Shown: positions 44,499 through 53,324, numbered from the stretch's first letter. The stretch: DNA of 64,000 nucleotides from Eutrophosalina sp902522775 (GCA_902522775.1 CABYWQ010000003.1:62001-126000), one strand, 5' to 3'. Numbers and translations: made by a program. The notes: a model not told the origin generated them from the letters alone.

Positions 44499-46019
44499 CT
44501 AAAATTTTCCTTTTGCTTTAGCCATTGTCCATCCGAACTTTGACATATCAGCACCTACAGTTTGATTACCTTTAGTTACAGCTTTTGCAAATGATGCACC
44601 ACCAATAGTTTTAGCTTCTTCATAATTTGCATTTGGAGTACTTGATTTATCATCAAAGATTTTACCTCCAGTAAGGGAATCTCCATCAGGAACTACTATT
44701 TCAAAATTTGTGAATACTAGATCACCATCTGTATAAGTTTTACTATCAGCATCAGCATCTAGTTCGAAATCTTTATCTTTTTGGAATCCGTATGCGTATA
44801 GACCATTGATAGATCCAGTAGCACCTTTTCTGTTATCATTATATTCGCCGTCAGATGCAGTAGCAGATCCTATTAAAGTAATGTTTTTGAGTGTAAATTT
44901 ACCTTTAGCAGATCCTTCAGGTCCATCAATTTCCATCCCGTGATCAGAAGCAGCTTCAGCAATAACAACAGCATTATCGACTGTTCCAGCAAATGCTTGG
45001 TCTATGTCTAAACCATCATCACCTTGACCCCATACTAGTAAGTTTTTTGCGTTAGCAGTTCCTCCAAACCACTCAATTCCGTCGTCTACATTAGCAACAA
45101 CTTCAATATTTTCAATGACAGTTCCAGTACCTACACCGCCAAGGGTTAATCCATTAATTTCATTGTCTTGTCCAATTAAAGCACCTCCATGTCTAATTGA
45201 GATGTATTTCATCGTACCAGAATTATCTGCAGCATTAGAGCCACCATATAATCCTCTTGTATCATCAGCAGGAATACCTTCTATTTGATATTCTGAAACA
45301 TCTCCTTTAAATGAACTTGGAGCTTTTCCTAACACTAATAATCCACCCCAGAGTCCTCTTTGATCAACACCTAAGTTTGATCCAAATGCTTGACCTGGCT
45401 GAATATCATCAGCTTCAGAAGTCATTACAATTGGTTTAGCAGCAGTACCTTGAGCATCAATTTTTCCACCTCTTGCAACACAAATGAAAGAAGCGTTTGT
45501 ATCAGTACCACCTTTAGCTTTTAAAATGGTTCCAGCTGGAATTACTAATTCTCCACCATCAACAACAAACACTCGTCCTGAAATTGTCCACACCTTGTCA
45601 GATGTAAGCGTTCTTTTACTAGAAATTTCACCAGAAAGAACGAAATCTCCTGTAATTGAAACTGATACTGTTGCTGGAGCACTATCAGCAGTACCATCAT
45701 TAGCTGCGTAAGTAAATGAATCAGAACCATCAGCATTTTCATTAACAGTATATGTAGCTACATTATTACTGATAGTAACTGTACCCTTGGTTGCTTGAGT
45801 AACCACTTTATATGTTAAAGCATCGCCATCAGCATCAGTCGCAGCAAGAGTGATAGTAGCTGTATTACCATCGGAAACTTTTATTGCCATACTCAAGTCA
45901 ACAGCAGTTGGGGGTACATTAACAGGTGTTATTGTACCAGCATCATCATCTTCAGAGCAAGAGACGACAAGAAAAGCCGCCATTATGAAGAATGTTATTA
46001 ATTTTAGATTTTTTTTCAT
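44499..46019 (-). CDS. Surface lipoprotein with cadherin-like and right-handed beta-helix regions
   Basis: 506 residues. A lipoprotein signal ends at Cys21, followed by SEDDD, an acidic run matching the surface-export signal of Bacteroidota lipoproteins. Residues about 35-125 form a cadherin/Big-type domain (ATDADGDALTYKVV; NENADGSDSFTYAANDGT). The rest is a beta-helix-like region rich in Gly and Asp (YISIRHGGALIGQDNE; NVDDGIEWFGG; GQGDDGLDID), suggesting calcium or ligand binding. Function is unknown. It is divergent from the MORN/TonB/phytase unit and upstream of the TonB receptor, so a role in ligand capture is plausible. Codon use appears more GC-rich than in neighbours, as expected for a highly expressed gene. 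Confidence 0.8.
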   Translation of the reverse strand: MKKNLKLITFFIMAAFLVVSCSEDDDAGTITPVNVPPTAVDLSMAIKVSDGNTATITLAATDADGDALTYKVVTQATKGTVTISNNVATYTVNENADGSDSFTYAANDGTADSAPATVSVSITGDFVLSGEISSKRTLTSDKVWTISGRVFVVDGGELVIPAGTILKAKGGTDTNASFICVARGGKIDAQGTAAKPIVMTSEADDIQPGQAFGSNLGVDQRGLWGGLLVLGKAPSSFKGDVSEYQIEGIPADDTRGLYGGSNAADNSGTMKYISIRHGGALIGQDNEINGLTLGGVGTGTVIENIEVVANVDDGIEWFGGTANAKNLLVWGQGDDGLDIDQAFAGTVDNAVVIAEAASDHGMEIDGPEGSAKGKFTLKNITLIGSATASDGEYNDNRKGATGSINGLYAYGFQKDKDFELDADADSKTYTDGDLVFTNFEIVVPDGDSLTGGKIFDDKSSTPNANYEEAKTIGGASFAKAVTKGNQTVGADMSKFGWTMAKAKGKF

Positions 46020-46050
46020 TGTTATTTATTTAATTTTATTTAATTAGTCA

Positions 46051-46058
46051 CAAATATC
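46051..46058 (-). promoter_or_regulatory. Candidate -7 element for the lipoprotein gene
   Basis: The minus strand reads GATATTTG followed by TG, the same as before the TonB receptor gene, 31 bases from the lipoprotein ATG. Confidence 0.45.
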
Positions 46059-46110
46059 TATTAACACTGTTATCTCATCATTAATACAGTTTTAATAAAA
46101 TCTTATGTGA

Positions 46111-46132
46111 AAGTTACTTTTATGTTAATTAA
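46111..46132 (-). promoter_or_regulatory. Pho-box-like direct repeat upstream of the lipoprotein gene
   Basis: AAGTTA (46111) and ATGTTA (46122), 11 bases apart, the same hexamer pair in the same orientation to the gene as at 44416-44432. More degenerate TTAA-type hexamers continue at 11-base steps toward the start (46089, 46078 and 46067), which weakly extends the array. Confidence 0.45.
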
Positions 46133-46187
46133 ATTAAAAAGATTTTTATAATCTTAATATATTCATTATCATATGCTTATAAGATTA

Positions 46188-46220
46188 ATGTTAATTAAAT
46201 GTTATATAAATGTTAATTAT
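46188..46220 (+). promoter_or_regulatory. Three-copy Pho-box-like array upstream of the MORN/TonB/phytase genes
   Basis: ATGTTA occurs at 46188, 46199 and 46210, exactly 11 bases apart, with AT-rich 5-base spacers. The last copy ends 19 bases before a near-consensus -7 element (TATCTTTA, 46235-46242), the same distance as in the TonB receptor promoter. It is also in register with the copy at 46122 (66 bases, six periods). Confidence 0.6.
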
Positions 46221-46264
46221 ATGTAAAAATTTACTATCTTTAATTAAATTTTAAACTTCTTAAT

Positions 46265-46651
46265 ATGAAAGATATTTATACAATAATCATAATTTTAGTA
46301 GGAATTTTCTCTTATTCTCAAAACAATATTAATATTAAAAATTTAGGTACTGAAGATCTTGAACATTTGTATAACAGGTTAGACCCAATTAGTGAAGTTG
46401 TATTGTATCATGATAATGGAAAAATTTATCAAAAAGGTTTTTTAAAAAATAATAAGTTGCATGGTAGGTGGGAATCATTTGATAACAATGGTAATTTAGT
46501 TGTAGTTGGAGAATTCAAAAACGGCAAGAAAAGAGGAAAATGGTTTTTCTGGAATGAAAATAACTTGAGAGAAGTTAATTTCAAAAATAATAAAGTCTTA
46601 AGTCATTACTCGTGGAATAATTCATCTGACTCAGGTATTGCTTCTAAATAG
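46265..46651 (+). CDS. Secreted MORN-repeat protein
   Basis: 128 residues with a signal peptide (IIIILVGIFSYSQ) and two or three MORN-type repeats (YHDNGKIYQKGFLKNNKLHGRW; NGNLVVVGEFKNGKKRGKWFFW). Such proteins are often labelled YwqK-family antitoxins, but no toxin is near and the protein is exported, so that label is misleading. It lies 45 bases after the 11-base-period array and 92 bases before the second TonB receptor. Function is unknown. Confidence 0.8.
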   Translation: MKDIYTIIIILVGIFSYSQNNINIKNLGTEDLEHLYNRLDPISEVVLYHDNGKIYQKGFLKNNKLHGRWESFDNNGNLVVVGEFKNGKKRGKWFFWNENNLREVNFKNNKVLSHYSWNNSSDSGIASK

Positions 46652-46718
46652 TTTTTGACTTCTTAATTTTTAAATAATAATTTAACATTTAGTTAATACA
46701 CGAGAAATTGTATTGAAA

Positions 46719-46726
46719 TAATTTTG
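46719..46726 (+). promoter_or_regulatory. Candidate -7 element for the TonB receptor / phytase operon
   Basis: TAATTTTG matches TAnnTTTG exactly, 17 bases before the receptor ATG. The receptor genes may therefore have their own promoter besides the one upstream of the MORN gene. Confidence 0.45.
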
Positions 46727-46743
46727 TCCCTTAGACAATAATT

Positions 46744-49458
46744 ATGAAAAATTACTTTTTATCATTGATTGCTTTACTTACAATATCGCTATCATTTTCT
46801 CAAACATCTTCTCTGAAAGGGAGAGTATTAGACAACAATGGATTTGCTCTTCCTGGTGCTACAATTCAAGCTTCTCCATCTGGAAAAGCAGTTGTTACAG
46901 ATTTTAATGGTTTTTACTCTATATTAAGTATAGAAGGAGAACAAACTATCAAGGTTTCATACATTGGCTTTGAAACAGTTGAAGAGTCAGTGACAGTTGA
47001 AGCTGGAAAAACATCTACTTTAGATTTTACTTTAGATACGGCCATTAGTGAATTAGCTGAGGTTGTTGTCTCAGGATATCAAAGTGGTATAGTTAAGGGA
47101 TTAAACAAGCAAAAATCTGACCTTAATATAACAAATGTTGTTTCTGCAGATCAAATAGGAAAATTTCCAGACGATAATGTTGGTGATGTTCTAAAAAGAA
47201 TTGCAGGAGTCAGTATGCAAGGGGATCAAGGTGAAGCTAGAAACATTGTAATGAGAGGTTTAGGTCCGGGACTGAATTCAGTAACTCTTAATGGTGAAAG
47301 AATTCCATCTGCTGAAGGTGATAATAGAAATGTTCAGTTAGATCTAATTCCATCAGCAATGATTTCAACTATTGAAGTTAACAAAACTCTAACACCTGAT
47401 ATGGAAGCCGATGCAATTGGAGGCTCTGTAAACCTTATTACAAGATCAAACCCAAGTGGTTTTAGAGCATCAATTACCGCAGCTGCAGGTGGACAACCAA
47501 TTAGAACTGATGGATATAATTCAAATTTTGCATTAGTAATTGCTGACAAAGTATCTGATAGATTTAGTTATACATTATCAAGCACTATTCAAACTAAAGA
47601 TTATGGTTCTGATAATATTGAATTTGAATGGAATGATCCTGATGATTGGGCGGATGATGGTGCAATTGGAGAAATGGATATTAGAAGATATGATGTCAAA
47701 AGAACAAGAAGAAGTGTAAGTTTAAATTTAGATTGGAATATAAATCAGAACAATCAAATTTATTTTAAGTCAATATACAACCACAGAGATGATTGGGAAA
47801 ATAGATTTAGAATGAGAGTGGGTAGTATTGATATGGATGATATGACAGTTAGAATTAGACGTCAAACCAAAGGTGGTATAAATAATGATAGGAATGATGC
47901 AACAAGATTGGAGGATCAAAAAACTCAGAAATTCACTTTAGGTGGTGATCACCAGTTCGGTAAATTAGGAATGGATTGGAAGATCAGTTCATCTAAAGCT
48001 AGTGAAGAGAGACCCGATGAAAGATATGTAAGATATGAGGCAAGAGATGTTCCAATTGCTGCATTAGATATTAGTAATCCAGAATATCCAACATTTTTAT
48101 ATGTAGGTGATAATTGGACTGAGCCAGGAAAATTTAGGTATAGAAAAACTGAGGAAGCATTTAAATCTACGGAAGAAGATAATACCTCCTTCTCTTTAGA
48201 TTTTGATTTACCGTACAGCGTGAATGATAAATTTAAATTTGGTTTTAAACACAAAGACAAATCAAAGATGAGAGATGATATATGGCATGAGTATGATAAT
48301 GATTTACCAAATATGGACGGTGTTGCTAATTTCAATGCAACCATCACATCATATGAAGCTGGAGAAAAATATCAAAGTGGAATGTTTATGACTGCAGAAG
48401 CTTTAGGTAATTTAAATCTTAGCGGACCTAGCGATCCAAACTTTGATAGCTATGTTATGGATGAGTTTGCCGCTGGAAATTATGATGCAGACGAGCAGGT
48501 TACCGCATTTTATGCAATGATTGAAGATAAACTTGGAGATAATTTAACCCTTATTGCTGGTGCGAGAGTTGAAAGTACTACGATTGATTATACTGGGTAT
48601 AAATTTGATGAAGAAACAATGGATGTACCTGCAGATCTTGAAACTGTTGAAGGTGGTTCAGATTACTCAAATGTTTTACCCAATGTTACTTTACAGTGGG
48701 ACTTAAGTGATAAATGGAATTTAAATTTAGCATTTACTCAATCTCTTGCAAGACCAGCTTATTACGACTTGGTCCCATATGAATATTCAAATTCTGATGA
48801 TAAAGAGTTAGCTTTAGGTAATCCAGATCTTGAAGCTTCTTTGTCTACTAATATCGATGCAATGGTTGAATATTATTTCAAAGGGGTAGGATTATTGTCT
48901 GTAGGATATTTTAATAAAAATATTGAGGATTGGATTTATCAATATAGTACAAATGATTATACATATAATGGTGTTTCTGGATATGAAATGCAACAATTAA
49001 GAAATGGTGAGGAAGCAACAGTTAATGGTATTGAGCTAACATTTCAAACTAAATTCTTAAAGTATTTCACGTTTATGGGGAACTACACAAGTACTGATTC
49101 ATCGACTGATAGAGTTGAAGGTAGAGATGATGTTCCGTTAGTTGGTCAAATTGATAACATGTATAATTTATCATTAGCTTTTGAAACAGAAAAATTCTTT
49201 GTTAGAGGATCATTTAATTTTGCAGATGCTTCACTTGATGAATTAAGTGATAAGGCATTTGAAGATAGATATTATGATGAACATTCTTTTTTAGATGTTA
49301 ATGCTAACTATAAAATTAATGATAAACTTAGTATATTCGCGGAGGGTAAAAACCTAACAAATCAGCCATTGAGATATTATCAAGGCATTCAAGCAAGAAC
49401 TATGCAACTTGAGTATTATGATATAAGCTGGAATGTAGGTTTGAAATATGACTTCTAA
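46744..49458 (+). CDS. TonB-dependent receptor coupled to the phytase gene
   Basis: 904 residues. Signal peptide (LIALLTISLSFSQ), a carboxypeptidase-regulatory-like domain (GRVLDNNGFALPGATIQA), and a plug with IVMRGLGPGLNSVTLNGERI and MEADAIGGSVNLIT as in the Xanthomonas/Caulobacter type of TonB receptors. The barrel ends ISWNVGLKYDF with the aromatic C-terminus. The stop overlaps the phytase start by one base, so a role in importing phytate or its breakdown products is likely. There is no SusD partner. Confidence 0.92.
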   Translation: MKNYFLSLIALLTISLSFSQTSSLKGRVLDNNGFALPGATIQASPSGKAVVTDFNGFYSILSIEGEQTIKVSYIGFETVEESVTVEAGKTSTLDFTLDTAISELAEVVVSGYQSGIVKGLNKQKSDLNITNVVSADQIGKFPDDNVGDVLKRIAGVSMQGDQGEARNIVMRGLGPGLNSVTLNGERIPSAEGDNRNVQLDLIPSAMISTIEVNKTLTPDMEADAIGGSVNLITRSNPSGFRASITAAAGGQPIRTDGYNSNFALVIADKVSDRFSYTLSSTIQTKDYGSDNIEFEWNDPDDWADDGAIGEMDIRRYDVKRTRRSVSLNLDWNINQNNQIYFKSIYNHRDDWENRFRMRVGSIDMDDMTVRIRRQTKGGINNDRNDATRLEDQKTQKFTLGGDHQFGKLGMDWKISSSKASEERPDERYVRYEARDVPIAALDISNPEYPTFLYVGDNWTEPGKFRYRKTEEAFKSTEEDNTSFSLDFDLPYSVNDKFKFGFKHKDKSKMRDDIWHEYDNDLPNMDGVANFNATITSYEAGEKYQSGMFMTAEALGNLNLSGPSDPNFDSYVMDEFAAGNYDADEQVTAFYAMIEDKLGDNLTLIAGARVESTTIDYTGYKFDEETMDVPADLETVEGGSDYSNVLPNVTLQWDLSDKWNLNLAFTQSLARPAYYDLVPYEYSNSDDKELALGNPDLEASLSTNIDAMVEYYFKGVGLLSVGYFNKNIEDWIYQYSTNDYTYNGVSGYEMQQLRNGEEATVNGIELTFQTKFLKYFTFMGNYTSTDSSTDRVEGRDDVPLVGQIDNMYNLSLAFETEKFFVRGSFNFADASLDELSDKAFEDRYYDEHSFLDVNANYKINDKLSIFAEGKNLTNQPLRYYQGIQARTMQLEYYDISWNVGLKYDF

Positions 49459-50474
49459 TGCAAAAATTTAATACATTAATAAGCTTTCTTTTTTGTTTAA
49501 GCTTATGCGCACAAGAGCCCAATTTATTGGGCTCTTTGTTTTATTTGGAGGTTACTGCAGATGTTGAAACTGAACCAGTATTTGCTGGTGATGATGCAGC
49601 AGATGATATGTGTGTTCTTGAAAACTTCAATAGTCCTGAAAGTAGCTTGATCATTTCTTCGGATAAGAAGTACGGTATAATTGTTTATGACTTAGAAGGT
49701 AATAAGCTGTATGATTATGAAGTTGGGAGGATAAATAATGTGGATATAATTCAATCAAAGTTCAGTCAAGATAAATACTTAGTTGCCGGAACAAATAGAA
49801 CATACAATAGTATAGATATTTATATTTTTAATTCGAATGGAGAATTAGAAAAAAATATAGTTCGTGAAGTAGTTCCAAGTTTAAAAGATGTATATGGAAT
49901 TACTTTTTATGACGATAAGTATAATACATATGTCTTTGTAAGTGATAAAAAAGGAAATGTAGAGCAGTGGAGTTTTAATAATGATGAATCAAGCCGCCCC
50001 AAAATCAAATTTGAAAGAAAATTAAGATTTTCCTCTTTAGTTGAAGGTATAGTTGCCGATGAAACTAAAGAAAAAGTTTATATAGGTCAAGAAAGAAGAG
50101 GAATTTGGGAACTGAATGCTAATCCTAATTTAAGTGATGATAGAAAATTAATTTTTAAAAAAAACAAATATTTTAAGCCTGATTTTGAAGGTTTGACAAT
50201 AAGAGATGATGGCGATGGTAATGGTTATTTAATTGCTTCGGTTCAAGGTTCTAATGGTTATTTACTTATTGATAAAAAATCATTACAAGCGAAATCTTTT
50301 TTTAGAATAGTTTCAAATGAGTTAATTGATGGCACAACTGAAACCGATGGAATAGATGTTTCATCAATACGTACTTCAAAATTTCCGAATGGTTTTTTTA
50401 TTGCACAAGACGATGATAATGATGGTTTGAATCAAAATTTTAAATTAGTAGATTGGAACAAAATTATTAAATGA
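49458..50474 (+). CDS. Beta-propeller phytase (3-phytase)
   Basis: This enzyme removes phosphate from phytate (calcium-dependent beta-propeller type). 338 residues with a signal peptide (ISFLFCLSLCAQ). Diagnostic segments are ETEPVFAGDDAADD, YDLEGNKLYDYEVGRINNVD, EGIVADETKEKVYIGQE, FEGLTIRDDGDGNGYLIAS, DGTTETDGIDVSS and FPNGFFIAQDDDN...NQNFKLVDW. Its acidic clusters are calcium ligands in known members. It overlaps the TonB receptor by one base and the next gene by four, giving a coupled operon. Phytase is firm; the true substrate in this organism is not shown. Confidence 0.93.
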   Translation: MQKFNTLISFLFCLSLCAQEPNLLGSLFYLEVTADVETEPVFAGDDAADDMCVLENFNSPESSLIISSDKKYGIIVYDLEGNKLYDYEVGRINNVDIIQSKFSQDKYLVAGTNRTYNSIDIYIFNSNGELEKNIVREVVPSLKDVYGITFYDDKYNTYVFVSDKKGNVEQWSFNNDESSRPKIKFERKLRFSSLVEGIVADETKEKVYIGQERRGIWELNANPNLSDDRKLIFKKNKYFKPDFEGLTIRDDGDGNGYLIASVQGSNGYLLIDKKSLQAKSFFRIVSNELIDGTTETDGIDVSSIRTSKFPNGFFIAQDDDNDGLNQNFKLVDWNKIIK

Positions 50475-51292
50475 AGAAAATAGTATTATTAAATCTACTG
50501 ATTTTTAACTTTTCATTTTCTCAGAAAATCATCAAGGATATTAGCTTATCGAAATTGATTGATGAAACCTCTGGTTTAGAAATTATAGACAACCAATTTA
50601 TCACACACAATGACTCAGGTGGAGAACCTAAACTATATTATTTAAATAAAAAAGGAAAGATTATTTCTGAGAGAAAAATAACTGGAGTTAAAAATAATGA
50701 TTGGGAAGATATTACTCAAGATGACGAGTTTATTTATGTTGCTGACATGGGAAATAACTACGACACCAGAAAAAATTTATCTGTAATTAAAATACCAAAA
50801 GATAAAAATTCAGTTATTGACCCAAAGCTTATAAAATTTAATTATCCCGAACAAAATGATTTTAGATATAAAAAACTTTCTCAGTTTGATGCTGAAGCAC
50901 TTATTTCCATAAATGAATTTCTTATAATTTTCACAAAAAATAGAGCTACTAAAATGACAGATATTTATTCGTTACCAAAAAATGGTGGCGAGTATGAAGC
51001 AAAAAAAATTGGAAGTTTAAATACACAATCAATTATAACAGGAGGTGATTATGACCAAGAAAATGAACTTTTAATTTTAACTAGTACAATATCTTTTGAC
51101 GAATACTATATTTTAAAAATTAAAGATTTTTCATTAAAAAATAAAAAGGATTATAAAATTGAAATGTATGAAATTCCAATTGGTAAAACACAGGTTGAAG
51201 CAGTTAAAATAATAGATTCTAATACATTTTGGATTACATCTGAAGATGAAAAAAGTAGTTCTGCTGCAAGGCTAATGAAAATTAGGCTGTAG
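50471..51292 (+). CDS. Secreted propeller-like protein coupled to phytase
   Basis: 273 residues with a signal peptide (LLNLLIFNFSFSQ). Motifs such as LIDETSGLEIIDNQFITHNDSG, NNDWEDITQDDEFIYVADMGNN and DAEALISINEFLIIFTKN suggest a six- or seven-bladed beta-propeller of the same general kind as phytases or SdiA-regulated proteins. No catalytic motif is recognised. Start and phytase stop overlap (ATGA), so it is translated with the phytase. It may be an accessory phosphoesterase or binding protein; not proven. Confidence 0.75.
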   Translation: MKKIVLLNLLIFNFSFSQKIIKDISLSKLIDETSGLEIIDNQFITHNDSGGEPKLYYLNKKGKIISERKITGVKNNDWEDITQDDEFIYVADMGNNYDTRKNLSVIKIPKDKNSVIDPKLIKFNYPEQNDFRYKKLSQFDAEALISINEFLIIFTKNRATKMTDIYSLPKNGGEYEAKKIGSLNTQSIITGGDYDQENELLILTSTISFDEYYILKIKDFSLKNKKDYKIEMYEIPIGKTQVEAVKIIDSNTFWITSEDEKSSSAARLMKIRL

Positions 51293-51343
51293 TATTTTAA
51301 CTGTAGTATTATTTTTCCCCTTTAAAAATATTAAATTGCATTC

Positions 51344-52663
51344 ATGAAATGGGAAAATCTATTGTCCTTAAAAAGACAGGGGGATAATTTAAAACGATTA
51401 AGAGCTGAACAAGACAATACAAGAGTTGGATTTGATGTTGATTATGACCGAATAGTTTTTTCATCTTTTTTTAGATCACTTCAAGATAAGACTCAAGTAA
51501 TTCCATTTTCAAAAACAAGTTTTGTACATACACGACTAACTCATAGTCTAGAGGTTTCAGTAGTTGGAAGAAGTTTAGGAAGAATAGTAGGAAAGCACAT
51601 TTTAAAAAAATATCCATACTTAAATCAAATTCATGGTTATCAAATAAATGATTTTGGAAGCATAGTTGCTGCTGCAAGCTTGGCTCACGATATTGGAAAT
51701 CCTCCTTTTGGACATAGTGGTGAATCATCAATTGGAGATTTTTATAAAATTGGAGATGGTTTAAAATACAAGGATAAATTAACAGATGTTCAATATAAGG
51801 ACCTTTGTACGTTTGAAGGTAATGCCAATGGATTTAAGATTTTAACAGAAAGTAAACCTGGTTCACCTGGGGGACTAAGGTTGAGCTATGCAACTCTTGG
51901 AGCATTCACTAAATATCCAAAGAGTTCACTCCCTCACAGACCTACAAAACATATTAAGGATAAAAAATATGGTTATTTTTCAAGTCAGTTTAATTTTTTT
52001 GATGAGGTTGCAATGGAACTCGGTCTAAAAACAATGAATAATCTTTATCACAGGCATCCTTTAACATATTTAGTTGAAGCTGCAGATGATATCTGTTACA
52101 CATTGATTGATTTTGAAGATGGTATTAATTTAGATTGGATACCAGAAGAATTTGCATTAGAATATTTAGTCAAACTTGTAAGTGAATCTATTGACAAAAA
52201 AAAATATAATTCTATGGGTTTAAAATCTCAAAGAATTTCATACTTAAGGGCGCTTGCCATTAATACTTTAATTAATGAGGCGGTTACAATTTTTATTGAA
52301 AATGAAGAAAAAATTCTTGAAGGAGAATTGGAAACCTCTCTTATGGCTCTTTCTAAATATAAAGTTCAAATGGATAGTATCATCGAGATTAGTATCGATA
52401 AAGTTTACAAATCCAAAGAGGTTATTGAAAAAGAGTTAACTGGTTATAAGGTTCTTAATTTTTTATTGAAAACTTTTACAAGTTCTGTGATCAATTGGAG
52501 GGAAGATAAGGTTAGCGCGTTTGATGAATTAGCTTTAGAATGTATACCAAAAGAATATCTAAATAAAAACACAGATTTGTATTCAAGCTTATTAGATGTT
52601 AGTTGTTTTATAGCAAGTCTAACTGATGGTTTGGCTTTGGAGTGGTATAAAAAACTCAATTAA
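51344..52663 (+). CDS. dgt: Deoxyguanosinetriphosphate triphosphohydrolase (dGTPase)
   Basis: Dgt hydrolyses dGTP to deoxyguanosine and triphosphate, part of dNTP pool control. 439 residues. HD-superfamily metal site: HTRLTHSLEVSVVGR (first His), AHDIGNPPFGHSGE (HD pair) and VEAADDICYTLIDFEDG (last Asp). Start ATG at 51344. Its stop overlaps tadA by one base. Other HD hydrolases are possible, but length and motifs fit dGTPase well. Confidence 0.92.
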   Translation: MKWENLLSLKRQGDNLKRLRAEQDNTRVGFDVDYDRIVFSSFFRSLQDKTQVIPFSKTSFVHTRLTHSLEVSVVGRSLGRIVGKHILKKYPYLNQIHGYQINDFGSIVAAASLAHDIGNPPFGHSGESSIGDFYKIGDGLKYKDKLTDVQYKDLCTFEGNANGFKILTESKPGSPGGLRLSYATLGAFTKYPKSSLPHRPTKHIKDKKYGYFSSQFNFFDEVAMELGLKTMNNLYHRHPLTYLVEAADDICYTLIDFEDGINLDWIPEEFALEYLVKLVSESIDKKKYNSMGLKSQRISYLRALAINTLINEAVTIFIENEEKILEGELETSLMALSKYKVQMDSIIEISIDKVYKSKEVIEKELTGYKVLNFLLKTFTSSVINWREDKVSAFDELALECIPKEYLNKNTDLYSSLLDVSCFIASLTDGLALEWYKKLN

Positions 52664-53118
52664 TGAATCAGGAACAAAAAGATCAATATTTTATGCAAAA
52701 AGCTTTACAAGAGGCTAAGTTTGCGTTTGAAAAAAATGAAGTTCCAGTTGGAGCAATTGTTGTTTCTAACGATAAAATTATTGCTAGATGTCACAACTTA
52801 ACTGAAACTCTTAATGATGTTACCGCTCACGCTGAGATGCAAGCAATAACTTCAGCTTCTAATCACATTGGCGGCAAATATTTAAATGATTGCACCATGT
52901 ATGTTACATTAGAACCTTGTCAGATGTGTGCTGGAGCGATGTATTGGGCTCAGTTGTTTAGATTAGTATACGGAGCTAGTGACCCTCACAGAGGATATAA
53001 ACTTCTTGGAACAAAAATACATCCAAAAACAAAGGTAACTTCCGGAGTTATGTCTAAGGAATGTAAGCTTTTGATCGATGCTTTTTTTATAAAAAAAAGA
53101 AAAGAAAAAGGAAATTAA
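52663..53118 (+). CDS. tadA: tRNA-adenosine / nucleoside deaminase (TadA family)
   Basis: TadA deaminates adenosine 34 of tRNA-Arg to inosine. 151 residues. Zinc site: H56 and E58 in HAEMQAI, C86 and C89 in EPCQMCAG. NEVPVGAIVV and RLVYGASDPHRG are family landmarks. It overlaps dgt by one base and converges on a small membrane protein with a 4-base overlap. Guanine deaminases share the fold, but the arrangement fits TadA. Confidence 0.9.
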   Translation: MNQEQKDQYFMQKALQEAKFAFEKNEVPVGAIVVSNDKIIARCHNLTETLNDVTAHAEMQAITSASNHIGGKYLNDCTMYVTLEPCQMCAGAMYWAQLFRLVYGASDPHRGYKLLGTKIHPKTKVTSGVMSKECKLLIDAFFIKKRKEKGN

Positions 53119-53321
53119 TCTTTGTATAAATAATCATCTAATTTTTTATTTCTGTACCTATAATACAGAAATATGGGCATGAACAAAAAGCAAAAAACAA
53201 GAACACTAATACCTATTAATTTTTCTCCAAAAATTATATCGGAGCTTTTTATATACAATCCATAAAAAAGGATTATCATATCACATATAAAAATTAAGTA
53301 TAGACAAACTTTAAGAAACAA
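53115..53321 (-). CDS. Small two-helix membrane protein downstream of aspS
   Basis: 68 residues from a TTG start, two membrane helices (LYLIFICDMIILFYGLYI; LIGISVLVFCFLFMPIFLYY) and a basic tail YRYRNKKLDDYLY. It is not assigned to a family; I associate similar short proteins with Flavobacteriia. It lies three bases after aspS and is probably co-transcribed. Confidence 0.6.
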   Translation of the reverse strand: MFLKVCLYLIFICDMIILFYGLYIKSSDIIFGEKLIGISVLVFCFLFMPIFLYYRYRNKKLDDYLYKD

Positions 53322-53324
53322 AAC

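Noticed and set aside
46020..46264. Longest intergenic gap as a possible non-coding RNA or tRNA gene
   Set aside because: No tRNA-like cloverleaf or GC-rich stems were seen; the structure present is the 11-base repeats and promoter elements.
46265..46651. MORN protein as an antitoxin
   Set aside because: The protein has a signal peptide and there is no toxin gene nearby; the common YwqK label is an annotation habit.
47949..48347. Open frame of 132 codons opposite the second TonB receptor
   Set aside because: Antisense shadow of a clear receptor gene; no start or domain support.
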